Below are positions 43,934 through 51,797 of a stretch of 64,000 nucleotides of DNA, in pieces. A model generated the notes under the pieces. The model worked only from the letters and a program-made list of their open reading frames with translations, had not been told where the DNA came from and made no database searches. The position numbers were made by a program, and so were the translations under genes. The stretch's first letter is position 1. Each line of letters begins with the position of its first letter. Source of the DNA: Luteococcus sp048595755 (GTDB lineage Bacteria > Actinomycetota > Actinomycetes > Propionibacteriales > Propionibacteriaceae). The stretch covers positions 2,852,001 to 2,916,000 of the forward strand of contig NZ_CP184360.1 of NCBI RefSeq assembly GCF_048595755.1, read 5' to 3'.

Positions 43934-44080
43934 ATGCGCAACCTACTCACAGTGCTGCTGTCGCTCACGATGAGTACCAGCGTAACTCTGCTCTCGCCAA
44001 CACAGTCTGGCGGTTTGCTGCACCCCCAGCCGACAGCGAGCCTCTGCGACTACATGCCACACTGGCCCGGCTGCAGCTGA
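43934..44080 (+). CDS. Small secreted Cys-containing peptide precursor (48 residues)
   Basis: ATG 43934 follows a strong ribosome site (GGAGGAAG, 43920-43927) at ideal spacing, which decides the start. The peptide has a Sec-like signal (MRN, then the hydrophobic LLTVLLSLTMSTSVTLL), a short SPTQSGG segment, a linker LLHPQPTAS, and the C-terminal end LCDYMPHWPGCS. The two cysteines bracket eight residues rich in aromatic and Pro/Gly residues, suited to a disulfide or otherwise cyclised loop. It is divergent from a multi-helix histidine kinase and followed by an ABC transporter. It could be an autoinducing peptide or a bacteriocin; I do not recognise a described family and no modification enzyme is encoded nearby. 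Confidence 0.65.
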   Translation: MRNLLTVLLSLTMSTSVTLLSPTQSGGLLHPQPTASLCDYMPHWPGCS

Positions 44081-44297
44081 ACCCCGTCCGTCTCTGGGCC
44101 ATTGACCGGGGGCGGGGGGCGGACCATCCAGATGATGCCATGTGTCGCGAACCGTGCGCGTTCTAGAAGCCGATCACGATGAGGCCTTTTCATTTGAGCT
44201 CCGGTAACTATGTAGCGATTGCAGATTTATTAGAAATCGCCTCCGGAGCAGATATCTCGCAGTGTGTGAGATGTCGGCGATTGGAATGAGTGTTCAT

Positions 44298-44999
44298 ATG
44301 AAACAACAGCCAGCGTTTGAACTTCGGGATGTTAGTAAGAAGCTGGGAGATACTTTGGCGTTGGACGCGGTGTCGTTATGCGTTAATCCAGGTGAAACGG
44401 TGGGAATTGTCGGACCCAATGGCGCTGGAAAGACGACACTCTTTCGCCTGATCCTTGGCCTCCTTAAACCGGATTCCGGTTCTATATCTCTCCTCGATGG
44501 AAGTCCAAGTTGCCCTAGCTCCAGGAAACGCGTAGGTTTCTGTTTTGATGGAGACGGACTTTACCGGGGCTTGAATGCGCATGAGAATTTGGAATTTTTC
44601 CGACACGCCTACGAAGTTGAGGTTCCACTGGATTCTTTGATGGGCCTACTTGGCGTCAGCGAATTTGGAGTGAAATCAGTTTCGAAATTCTCCCGGGGGA
44701 TGCGAAAAAGACTCGCTTTGACAAGGTCTCTCCTCTGCTCGCCTGATCTCCTGCTGCTCGATGAACCTCTCTTGGGGCTCGATCCCGACGGACAGCATGA
44801 ATTGGTTGAAGTACTTCGCGCCACTTCACCGAACCGGACAGTTCTAGTGAGTTCGCATGACCTCAACTCAACAGAATCGTTCTGCGACAGAATCGTTGTA
44901 TTGAACCATAGGATCCTGTTCGATGGAAGCCTTCAGAGTTTCCTGACCAAGGGATCATCTATGTACTCGGCATACCAATGTGTATTGGGGAGCGCCTGA
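44298..44999 (+). CDS. ABC transporter ATP-binding protein, ABC-2/CcmA type
   Basis: A 233-residue ATPase from ATG 44298 (GGAATGAG upstream); ATGs at 44286 and 44271 are in frame. Walker A is GPNGAGKTT (39-47), the signature is the variant KFSRGMRKR (130-138), Walker B LLLLDEPLLGLD (151-162) and the H-loop SSHD (185-188). The FSRGM signature is common in ATPases of peptide-export, bacteriocin-immunity and ABC-2 systems. It is followed one base later by its permease. Codons are distinctly AT-rich at third positions, which marks it as foreign. The 217 bases before it hold no gene that I can support. Confidence 0.88.
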   Translation: MKQQPAFELRDVSKKLGDTLALDAVSLCVNPGETVGIVGPNGAGKTTLFRLILGLLKPDSGSISLLDGSPSCPSSRKRVGFCFDGDGLYRGLNAHENLEFFRHAYEVEVPLDSLMGLLGVSEFGVKSVSKFSRGMRKRLALTRSLLCSPDLLLLDEPLLGLDPDGQHELVEVLRATSPNRTVLVSSHDLNSTESFCDRIVVLNHRILFDGSLQSFLTKGSSMYSAYQCVLGSA

Positions 45000-45000
45000 A

Positions 45001-45618
45001 ATGGGAATATTTTTCGCTATCCTTTACAAGGAATGGATCTCCTTCAAACACAGAATTGTGTTCAGCGTGGGATTCTCTGGCGCGGTCGTGGCCATTGCGG
45101 CAACTCGACCAAGCGCAGACGCGCGCTACTCGGCGATTGTGGTCGGCCTTGCCACTTCACTGATGTCTTTGAAGTTCTGGGAAGAGCGTGGTCTTGGAAC
45201 TCTAGACACGCTTCTAGCGTTGCCCAGCTCTGCACGGAAGATCTTCCTTGCGAAGGTGAGCTTCTCCTGACTTGTCGGGATCATTTTCAGTGCGCTGGCA
45301 TTGACGCTCCATGTCCTGTCAGAATTCTTGAGAGGGGGTACACCCAACATTTCGAGTCTTATTGCGCTACCGCTAGTAGGCGCCACGACATATGGAGCTT
45401 GTAGTATCGTGGGATACGTCATGTGGTCATTCAGTGAGCAGGCCGCCAAGATCACCCAAATCACCATTCTTGCGCTCCTGGCAATAGGGTTTGCATCCGC
45501 ATTCAGCGATGGCATAAATATCTCTGCCCTGGTGTGGATTGCAATCTTGGCGCTAATTGCAGGAATCCTCTGCGTGAAGTGGATCGACGTAGAGCGAATT
45601 GTGCTCAATCTGGAATAG
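45001..45618 (+). pseudogene. ABC permease interrupted by an in-frame TGA
   Basis: ATG 45001 starts MGIFFAILYKEWISFKHR, and a membrane protein continues in one unbroken frame to the stop at 45616-45618, except for a TGA at 45268-45270 (KVSFS, stop, LVGIIFSALALTL). About six helices can be drawn across the two parts, typical of small ABC-2 permeases (about 205 residues). A single base change accounts for it, so inactivation is recent, or it is a sequencing error. No ribosome site clearly restarts translation after the stop. Confidence 0.85.
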
Positions 45619-45734
45619 GTTGAGATTGGTCATACCCTGTCGATGGCGGGGCGATCGTTCCTGAGCCAAACACCATCGCTGACCGGAAAGAGCACATGCC
45701 CCCTTATCGGCCGGGTTTCGCATAGAATCTCGAA

Positions 45735-45900
45735 CACAGGTGTGGAAGCGGCGAACCTGATCAAGGCCCTCGCGGGCCGCTTCAGGGGTGCTGTGTACGA
45801 CGATCGTGGAGATCCCCCAATGGGGGGCCTCACCGAGCAGGTCGACCGCGTCGTCCACGTCCGCGACGGACGGCTCCGCGAAGAGTGACTTCCCCGCCGG
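45735..45900 (-). other. GC-rich gene fragment downstream of lplA
   Basis: Immediately after the lplA stop the base composition returns to high GC and a leftward open frame reads LFAEPSVADVDDAVDLLGEAPHWGISTIVVH and so on until about 45735, where composition drops again. It looks like a piece of a chromosomal gene, cut at both ends, that came with the lplA end copy. I do not recognise the family. The remaining bases to 45619 show nothing I can assign. Confidence 0.35.
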
Positions 45901-46950
45901 TCACGGCACCCGTTTCACCCACTGTTCGGTGGCGAACTTGGTGCGCACCAGCTCGGCGGCCTCCGCGAGTTCGTCATCGGTGTAGTCACGCTCCACGCAG
46001 CGGTACTGGCCCTGGAAGTAGTCCAGGAAGCTGTCGATGATGTCCTCACGTGCCATGCCCGTCTGGGAACGCATCGGGTCCACGCGCTTGTTGGCGCTCT
46101 TGGTGCCCTTGTCGGAGAGCTTCTCCCGGCCGATGCGCAGCACCTCGAGCATTTTGTCGGCATCGATGTCGTAGGAGGTGGTGACGTGGTGCAGCACCGT
46201 GCCGTTGACCAGGCGTCGCTGGGCGGCCCCACCGATCTTGCCCTTGTCGGAGGCGATGTCGTTGAGCGGCACATAGCGGGCATTGACCCCCAACTCGGCC
46301 AGCGCCCCGATCACCCAGGTGTCCAGGTACTTGTAGGACTGCTCGTAGCTCAACCCCTCCACCAGCGAGCCCGGCACCACCAGCGAATAGGTGATGCAGT
46401 TGCCTTCCTCCATGAACATGGCGCCACCACCGGTGATGCGTCGCACCACCTCGATGCCGTGCTTCGCGCGGCCCGCCTCGTCGATCTCGTTGCGGTAGCT
46501 CTGGAAGGAGCCGATCACCACCAGCGGACGGTCCCAGTCCCAGAAGCGGAAGTTCGGATTGGCCTCGCCGCGGGCCACGCGCTTGGCGATCACCTCGTCG
46601 AGGGCGACGTGCAGCTTCGGGTCCAGCTTGACGGGGCGGATCACGTCGAAGGTGAGGTCCTCCCAGCGGGTGGCATTGCCCAGGGCACGGCGCACGGCCA
46701 CGCCGACGGCCTCGGAATCGAAGCCGATCAGGCGCGCCTCGGGACGCAGCCGTTCATTGATCGCCTGCCTGATGTCGGCAACACCACAGTCCTGCGGCAG
46801 CCCGTCGAGGGCGGCCGTGATGTCTTCGAGGGCCTCATCGGGCTCCAGGAAGAAGTCTCCGTGCACCGACGGATTCACCAGCCGCCCGTCGGCCACCTCG
46901 AGATCGACGACGACCAGTTTGCCGCCCGGAACCTTGTACTCGCCACGCAT
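45901..46950 (-). CDS. lplA: Lipoate-protein ligase, LplB-LplA fusion
   Basis: A 349-residue enzyme that activates lipoate and attaches it to E2 and GcvH proteins. Residues 1-90 (GEYKVPGGKLVVVDL, then GDFFLEPDEALEDI) match the separate accessory protein LplB of archaea and the C-terminal domain of E. coli LplA, here placed first. The catalytic domain (about 95-349) has RPLVVIGSFQS and the lipoate-binding RRITGGGAMF, plus DKGKIGGAAQR. The last 199 bases are the right-hand copy flanking the island. It begins 27 bases after the aspS terminator, so it depends on read-through or a very close promoter. Confidence 0.9.
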   Translation of the reverse strand: MRGEYKVPGGKLVVVDLEVADGRLVNPSVHGDFFLEPDEALEDITAALDGLPQDCGVADIRQAINERLRPEARLIGFDSEAVGVAVRRALGNATRWEDLTFDVIRPVKLDPKLHVALDEVIAKRVARGEANPNFRFWDWDRPLVVIGSFQSYRNEIDEAGRAKHGIEVVRRITGGGAMFMEEGNCITYSLVVPGSLVEGLSYEQSYKYLDTWVIGALAELGVNARYVPLNDIASDKGKIGGAAQRRLVNGTVLHHVTTSYDIDADKMLEVLRIGREKLSDKGTKSANKRVDPMRSQTGMAREDIIDSFLDYFQGQYRCVERDYTDDELAEAAELVRTKFATEQWVKRVP

Positions 46951-46976
46951 GCCGCCAGCCTAGCCAGCCAGCGAAA

Positions 46977-47018
46977 AGGGGCCCGTCGGGCACGCGTGTA
47001 CGTGCGCGACGGGCCCCT
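46977..47018 (-). terminator. Rho-independent terminator of aspS
   Basis: A 12-bp stem (46977-46988 with 47007-47018) encloses a second 5-bp stem (GCACG/CGTGC). In the leftward direction it is followed by TTTT, making a good intrinsic terminator 17 bases after the aspS stop. Confidence 0.9.
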
Positions 47019-47035
47019 CGACCGGGAGTGCCGGG

Positions 47036-48877
47036 TCAGTTCTTGTCGGCCGGGGCGGCCTTCTTCTCGGCGGATTCGGCCTTGTCGGCCTTGTCCTTGT
47101 CCTCGTCCTTCTTGGGCTTGGCGTCGACGCCGGCCTCCTTGCGCTGCTGCGGCGTGATCGGCGCCGGGGCGGCGGTCAGCGGATCGAAGCCGCCACCCGA
47201 CTTCGGGAAGGCGATGACGTCGCGGATCGTGTCGAACTTGCCCAGCAGCATCACCAGGCGGTCCAGGCCGAAGGCGATGCCACCATGCGGCGGAGCGCCG
47301 AAGGCGAAGGCGTCCAGCAGGAAGCCGAACTTCTCCTGCGCCTCCTGTTCGCTGATGCCCATCACGTTGAAGACGCGCTGCTGCACGTCGGGGCGGTGGA
47401 TACGGATGGAGCCGCCACCCACCTCGTTGCCATTGCAGACGAAGTCGTAGCCGTAGGACAGGGCCGAACCGGGGTCGGTGTCGAAGCTGTCCAGGTGCTC
47501 CGGCTTGGGCGAGGTGAAGGCGTGGTGCACCGCCGTCCACTTGGAGTTGCCCAGCGCCACGTCGCCCGAGGCGGTGGCCGCAGCGGTGGACTTGAACATC
47601 GGGGCGTCGACCACCCACAGGAAGCTCCAGGCATCCTCGTCGATCAGGCCGCAGCGCTTGCCGATCTCCAGACGCGCGGAACCCAGCAGCTCCTGGGAGC
47701 TCTCGCGCTCGCCGGCGGCGAAGAAGATGCAGTCGCCGGGCTTGGCCCCGGCCGCCTCGGCGATGCCGGCCTTCTCCGTCTCGGAGATGTTCTTGGCGAC
47801 GGGGCCACCCAGCTCCCCGTCCTCACCCACGGTGATGTAGGCAAGGCCCTTGGCGCCGCGCTGCTTGGCCCACTCCTGCCAGGCGTCGAACTGGCGACGC
47901 GGCTGGCTGGCCCCGCCGGGCATGACGACGCAGCCGACGTAGGGGTTCTGGAAGACGCGGAAGGGCGTGTCCTTGAAGAACTCGGTGACCTCGCGGATCG
48001 GGTTGTCGAAGCGCAGGTCGGGCTTGTCGGAGCCGTAGTTGTCCATGGCGTCGTGCCAGGTCATCCGCGGCAGCGGGGTGGGCATCTCGACGCCGATCAG
48101 CTTCCAGCACTCGGCCATCACCTTCTCGGCCAGGGCGATCACGTCGTCCTGGTCGACGAAGCTCATCTCGATGTCCAGCTGGGTGAACTCGGGCTGGCGG
48201 TCGGCGCGGAAGTCCTCGTCGCGGTAGCAGCGCGCGATCTGGTAGTAGCGCTCCATGCCGGCAACCATCAGCAGCTGCTTGAACAGCTGCGGGCTCTGCG
48301 GCAGGGCGTACCAGCTGCCCGGGTGCAGGCGGGCCGGCACCAGGAAGTCACGCGCACCCTCGGGGGTGGAGCGCGTCAGCGTCGGGGTCTCGACGTCGTA
48401 GAACTTCGCCTCGTCCAGCACCCGACGGATGGTGTGGGTCACCTGGGAGCGCAGCACCATCGCGTCGTGCATGCGGGGCCGACGCAGGTCCAGGTAGCGG
48501 TACTTCAGGCGAGCATCCTCGCCGACGCCGGTGCGCTCGTCGATCTGGAAGGGCAGCGGCGCGGCGGCATTGAGCACCTCGAGCTCGCGGATGGCGACCT
48601 CGATCTCGCCGGTGGCGATGTTGGGGTTGACGTTCTCCTCGGTGCGGGCATCGACCACGCCGGTCACCTGGATGCAGAACTCGTTGCGCAGGTCGTGGAT
48701 GCCGGCCTTCTCGAGGTACTCGTCGCGGACGACCACCTGGCAGACGCCCGAGGCGTCGCGCAGGTCGATGAAGGCGACGCCGCCGTGGTCACGCCGCTTG
48801 GCGACCCATCCGGCGAGGGTGACAGTGGTTCCGACATCGGCCTTGGACAGGGTCCCGGCCTCATGGGTGCGCAGCAT
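47036..48877 (-). CDS. aspS: Aspartyl-tRNA synthetase
   Basis: A 613-residue class II synthetase of the long bacterial type, from ATG 48877 (AAAGGAAT upstream). The OB-fold anticodon domain opens with TVTLAGWVAKRRDHGGVAFIDLRD; motif 2 lies in QIARCYRDEDFRADRQPEFTQLD; motif 3 in GIAFGLDRLVMLL. The GAD insertion domain is in the middle. The C-terminus ends in about 30 residues rich in Lys, Glu, Asp and Ala that are not part of the conserved fold. A terminator follows directly. Confidence 0.97.
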   Translation of the reverse strand: MLRTHEAGTLSKADVGTTVTLAGWVAKRRDHGGVAFIDLRDASGVCQVVVRDEYLEKAGIHDLRNEFCIQVTGVVDARTEENVNPNIATGEIEVAIRELEVLNAAAPLPFQIDERTGVGEDARLKYRYLDLRRPRMHDAMVLRSQVTHTIRRVLDEAKFYDVETPTLTRSTPEGARDFLVPARLHPGSWYALPQSPQLFKQLLMVAGMERYYQIARCYRDEDFRADRQPEFTQLDIEMSFVDQDDVIALAEKVMAECWKLIGVEMPTPLPRMTWHDAMDNYGSDKPDLRFDNPIREVTEFFKDTPFRVFQNPYVGCVVMPGGASQPRRQFDAWQEWAKQRGAKGLAYITVGEDGELGGPVAKNISETEKAGIAEAAGAKPGDCIFFAAGERESSQELLGSARLEIGKRCGLIDEDAWSFLWVVDAPMFKSTAAATASGDVALGNSKWTAVHHAFTSPKPEHLDSFDTDPGSALSYGYDFVCNGNEVGGGSIRIHRPDVQQRVFNVMGISEQEAQEKFGFLLDAFAFGAPPHGGIAFGLDRLVMLLGKFDTIRDVIAFPKSGGGFDPLTAAPAPITPQQRKEAGVDAKPKKDEDKDKADKAESAEKKAAPADKN

Positions 48878-49162
48878 GCGTATTCCTTTCTTGGGCACTC
48901 ACATAGACGGTGTGGTGCCGTGGGGTTGCCCGTCCAGCCTAGGGCATCCGCCGCACTGCCCCGGCCGCACCACTCCCCTGTCCTCACCTCAGGGAGTCGT
49001 CACCGGAGCACATCACAACCGCGTGCAAGGGTAGGACCCCGAGTCGCACCCCCCCTCGCAGACATCGACTGCCGGGCCACGCCCCCACCGGCGGGCGGAC
49101 CCGATGCGGCGGCACGTTCAGCGGGCGCCCCGAGCCCCCAGGGGGCAGTGCCTCACGCGCGA

Positions 49163-49684
49163 TCAGCTGCGAGCGGCGCGCAGCGCAGCGATGCAGTCAC
49201 ACAGCAGCCCCAGGGCCGGTTCCAGGCCCTTGGGGCGTGTGACCCGCACGAGCAGCAGCCCGTCGCCGCACAGCACGGCGTCGATGCGCGGGTCGCGTCG
49301 TGAGGCCGTCACCAGCTCGCTGAGCTCCTGGGGCACCGTGCCGTCGACTTCCTCCGCGGTGGCGGTGAAGGCCAGGCTGCGTGGTGCCCGGGTGACCAGG
49401 ATCCAGCGGTGCAGGTGGGGCTGGCCCTGGCCCAGGCCGGGCCGCTCCACCACCAGCTGGGTACGGACATCGCCCACCAGGGCGCGATAGCACCGCTCGA
49501 CCGAGCCGACGCTGTGCTTGCCGAAGCGACGCCCGTCGAGCTGGAAGATGTCCATCCAGCTGATGAAGTCGTGGTCGGCTACGAAGTGGTGCGTGACGTC
49601 GCTGTGGAAGAGCCACCCGAAGAAGGCGAAGATGGCCACCATCATGATGGCCACGCCCACCAGGGAGACCCAGATGGCGGTCAT
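49163..49684 (-). CDS. Hypothetical single-pass membrane protein
   Basis: A 173-residue protein with one N-terminal helix (about 4-26, IWVSLVGVAIMMVAIFAFFGWLF) and a cytoplasmic or outside alpha/beta domain of about 145 residues. It follows hisS by 11 bases in the same direction and is likely cotranscribed with it. I recognise no motif. The 285 bases between this gene and aspS hold the aspS promoter region and no gene that I can support. Confidence 0.6.
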   Translation of the reverse strand: MTAIWVSLVGVAIMMVAIFAFFGWLFHSDVTHHFVADHDFISWMDIFQLDGRRFGKHSVGSVERCYRALVGDVRTQLVVERPGLGQGQPHLHRWILVTRAPRSLAFTATAEEVDGTVPQELSELVTASRRDPRIDAVLCGDGLLLVRVTRPKGLEPALGLLCDCIAALRAARS

Positions 49685-49695
49685 CCGAGCCTCCC

Positions 49696-51060
49696 TCAGC
49701 CCTCCGTCGTCACCGCGGGACGCAGGTCCTCGGCAGGGGGCGCCCAGGTGGCGGCGTCGGCATCGTGCTGCTCACCGGAGCGGATGTCCTTGACCTGACC
49801 GGCCATCCCGCCGAACCAGACGAAGGGGATGCCGCGCCGATCCGCGTGCTTGATCTGCTTGCCGAACTTGTCGGCCTTGGGCGCCACCTCGCAGGGCACC
49901 TGCCGGGCGCGCAGCGCTGCCGCCACCTCCTCGGCCTGGTCGCGGGTCTCTTCGTCGTCGACGGCCACCAGCACCGCGCTGGGCACGCTGCGGGTGGCGG
50001 TGATGCGGCCCTTGGTGATCATCGGCCCGAGCAGCCGCGTGACCCCCAGCGAGATCCCCACGCCGGGGAAGGTGACCTTGCCGTCGCTGGCCAGCGAGTC
50101 GTAGCGGCCGCCGGAGCTGATCGAGCCCAGCTTCTCGTGGCCCACCAGCTCGGTCTCGTAGACGGTGCCGGTGTAGTAGTCCAAGCCGCGCGCGATCTTC
50201 AGGTCGGCCACGATCCGTCCCGGCACGCGCCGGTTGGCGGCGAGCACCACGCGACGCAGCAGCTCCAGGCCCTCGTCGAGCATCTCGTGCTGCACCCCCA
50301 GCGCCCGCACCTGCTCGACGAAGGAGTCGTCGGGGGTGCAGATCCCGGCCAGCGCGACGCACTTGGCGGCCACCTCGGCCGACAGCCCCAACTCGCTGGT
50401 GAGCAGGTCGGCCACCGCCTCGCCGCCGATCTTGTCGAACTTGTCGACGCGCTGCAGCACGTCCAGGGTGCTCACCTGTTCGTGCGCCCCGCCCGGCTCC
50501 CCGATGCCCAGGCCGCGGTAGAAGCCCTCGGCGAGCTTGCGGTTGTTGACGTGCATCAGGGCCTGCGGCAGCCCCAGCTCGGTGTGCATCCGCTCCAGCG
50601 CCGCCAGCATCACGATGGGCGCCTCGACGTCGAAGTGGGCCGGCAGGTTGTCCTGGCCGACGATGTCGATGTCGGCCTGCAGGAATTCTCGGTAGCGACC
50701 CTCCTGCGGGCGTTCACCGCGCCAGACCTTCTGCACCTGGTAGCGCCGGAAGGGGAAGACCAGGTGGCCGGCATTCTCCATCACGTAGCGCGCGAAGGGC
50801 ACGGTCAGGTCGAAGTGCAGGCCCAGGTCGTCGCCCTTGCCGTCGGAGTCCTCCGCGTGCAGGCGTCGCACGACGTAGACCTCCTTGGTGATCTCACCCT
50901 TGCGCGTGAGCGTGTCCATGGTCTCCACCGCGCGCGTCTCGATCGAGGCGAAGCCGTGCAGCTCGAAGGTCTCACGCAGGATGTCGAGCACGCGCTGCTC
51001 GACGATGCGCCCGGCGGGCAGGAATTCCGGGAACCCGGACAGCGGCTTGGGACGAGCCAT
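49696..51060 (-). CDS. hisS: Histidyl-tRNA synthetase
   Basis: A 454-residue class II synthetase. FPEFLPAGRIVEQRVLDILRETFELHGF opens it, motif 2 is in RRYQVQKVWRGERPQEGRYREFLQAD, and the histidine-specific motif is RGLDYYTGTVYE. The C-terminal anticodon domain starts near residue 355. Its ATG overlaps the stop of the MBL-fold gene by one base. It belongs to the longer eukaryote-like subgroup with an extended GEITKEVYVV region, common in Actinobacteria. Confidence 0.96.
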   Translation of the reverse strand: MARPKPLSGFPEFLPAGRIVEQRVLDILRETFELHGFASIETRAVETMDTLTRKGEITKEVYVVRRLHAEDSDGKGDDLGLHFDLTVPFARYVMENAGHLVFPFRRYQVQKVWRGERPQEGRYREFLQADIDIVGQDNLPAHFDVEAPIVMLAALERMHTELGLPQALMHVNNRKLAEGFYRGLGIGEPGGAHEQVSTLDVLQRVDKFDKIGGEAVADLLTSELGLSAEVAAKCVALAGICTPDDSFVEQVRALGVQHEMLDEGLELLRRVVLAANRRVPGRIVADLKIARGLDYYTGTVYETELVGHEKLGSISSGGRYDSLASDGKVTFPGVGISLGVTRLLGPMITKGRITATRSVPSAVLVAVDDEETRDQAEEVAAALRARQVPCEVAPKADKFGKQIKHADRRGIPFVWFGGMAGQVKDIRSGEQHDADAATWAPPAEDLRPAVTTEG

Positions 51061-51767
51061 CAGTAGTCACTTCCATCATCGGTGTTCTGCTGCATCGCCA
51101 TCAGGGCATGTGGCTGCAGCCAAGGGTTGTTCAGGCGTTCTGCCCCCACGGTGGTGGTGGGGCCGTGACCGGGCAACAGGTGGGCCTCGTCCGGCAGGGT
51201 CAGCACCTGGGTGGCAAGGCTACTCGCCATCGCGAAGGAACTGCCGCGAGGCATGTCGGTGCGCCCGATCGAGCCGGCGAAGACCACGTCGCCGCTCAGC
51301 ACCAACTGCTGCTCGGTCTGCTGCGGCACCAGCAGGGTGCACCCCGGGGTGTGGCCAGGCGCATGCCGGGTCTCGAAGGTGATGCCGGCGGCGGTGACCG
51401 GCCCGTCGTAGTGCCGCACGTCGCGCGGCGGGGTGAAGGTAGTGGTGTCGTAGAGCGATTCCAGGATGGGCCGGGAATCGGCGCTCAGCGCCAGCAGCGG
51501 CTCGGTGAGCAGGTCGGCATCGGCCTCGTGCACCCAGACCGGAACCTCGGCCTCGTCGGCGATCTCGCGGGCCGAGGCGATGTGGTCGACGTGTCCGTGG
51601 GTGAGCAGCACCGCCTCCAGGGTCAGGCCGTACTGCTGCAGGCCACGACGCACTCCGTCGGTGGCCCCCACGCCGGGATCGACCACGACGCAGGGTCCGC
51701 CCTCCTGGAGGGCCATCAAATAACAATTCGTCTGCCACGGACCGGCTGGGAAAGAGGCAATGAGCAC
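51060..51767 (-). CDS. MBL-fold metallo-hydrolase (glyoxalase II-like)
   Basis: A 235-residue enzyme from GTG 51767, chosen because AAGG lies eight bases upstream and family members begin at the same place (LIASFPAGPWQTNCYL); GTG 51776 would add three residues. The metal site HGHVDH is at about residues 65-70, with the further His in HAPGHTPG, the Asp in VLSGDVVF and the C-terminal His in LLPGHGP. It belongs to the hydroxyacylglutathione-hydrolase-like group that often sits next to hisS in Actinobacteria. It is divergent from the DUF349 gene, with only 30 bases between starts. Confidence 0.88.
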   Translation of the reverse strand: MLIASFPAGPWQTNCYLMALQEGGPCVVVDPGVGATDGVRRGLQQYGLTLEAVLLTHGHVDHIASAREIADEAEVPVWVHEADADLLTEPLLALSADSRPILESLYDTTTFTPPRDVRHYDGPVTAAGITFETRHAPGHTPGCTLLVPQQTEQQLVLSGDVVFAGSIGRTDMPRGSSFAMASSLATQVLTLPDEAHLLPGHGPTTTVGAERLNNPWLQPHALMAMQQNTDDGSDY

Positions 51768-51797
51768 AATGGGCACCTTATCGGGCAAGATGGGACC

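Larger units (their letters stand above)
41206..45900. mobile_element. Genomic island between two lplA 3' ends
   Basis: About 4.7 kb bounded by the two 199-bp lplA segments. Base composition and codon use are visibly less GC-rich than either flank, most clearly at 44160-45620. It contains a response regulator, a transposase remnant, a histidine kinase, a small secreted peptide, an ABC ATPase and a broken permease. The layout matches an element that integrated into the 3' end of a gene and restored it with its own copy. No integrase, relaxase or tRNA is seen, so the way of entry is not shown. Confidence 0.75.

Noticed and set aside
43847..44080. A 77-residue version of the secreted peptide from an upstream ATG
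   Set aside because: The extra 29 residues are charged and aromatic and would hide the signal peptide, while the strong ribosome site is placed for ATG 43934.
45268..45270. TGA in the permease as a selenocysteine codon
   Set aside because: The site is inside a hydrophobic helix with no selenoprotein family match, and no selenocysteine insertion structure or sel genes are seen.
45643..45888. Plus-strand frame ending in DRVVHVRDGRLREE, resembling an ABC ATPase end
   Set aside because: The similarity covers only about 15 residues, and the minus-strand frame over the same bases has the more coding-like third positions.
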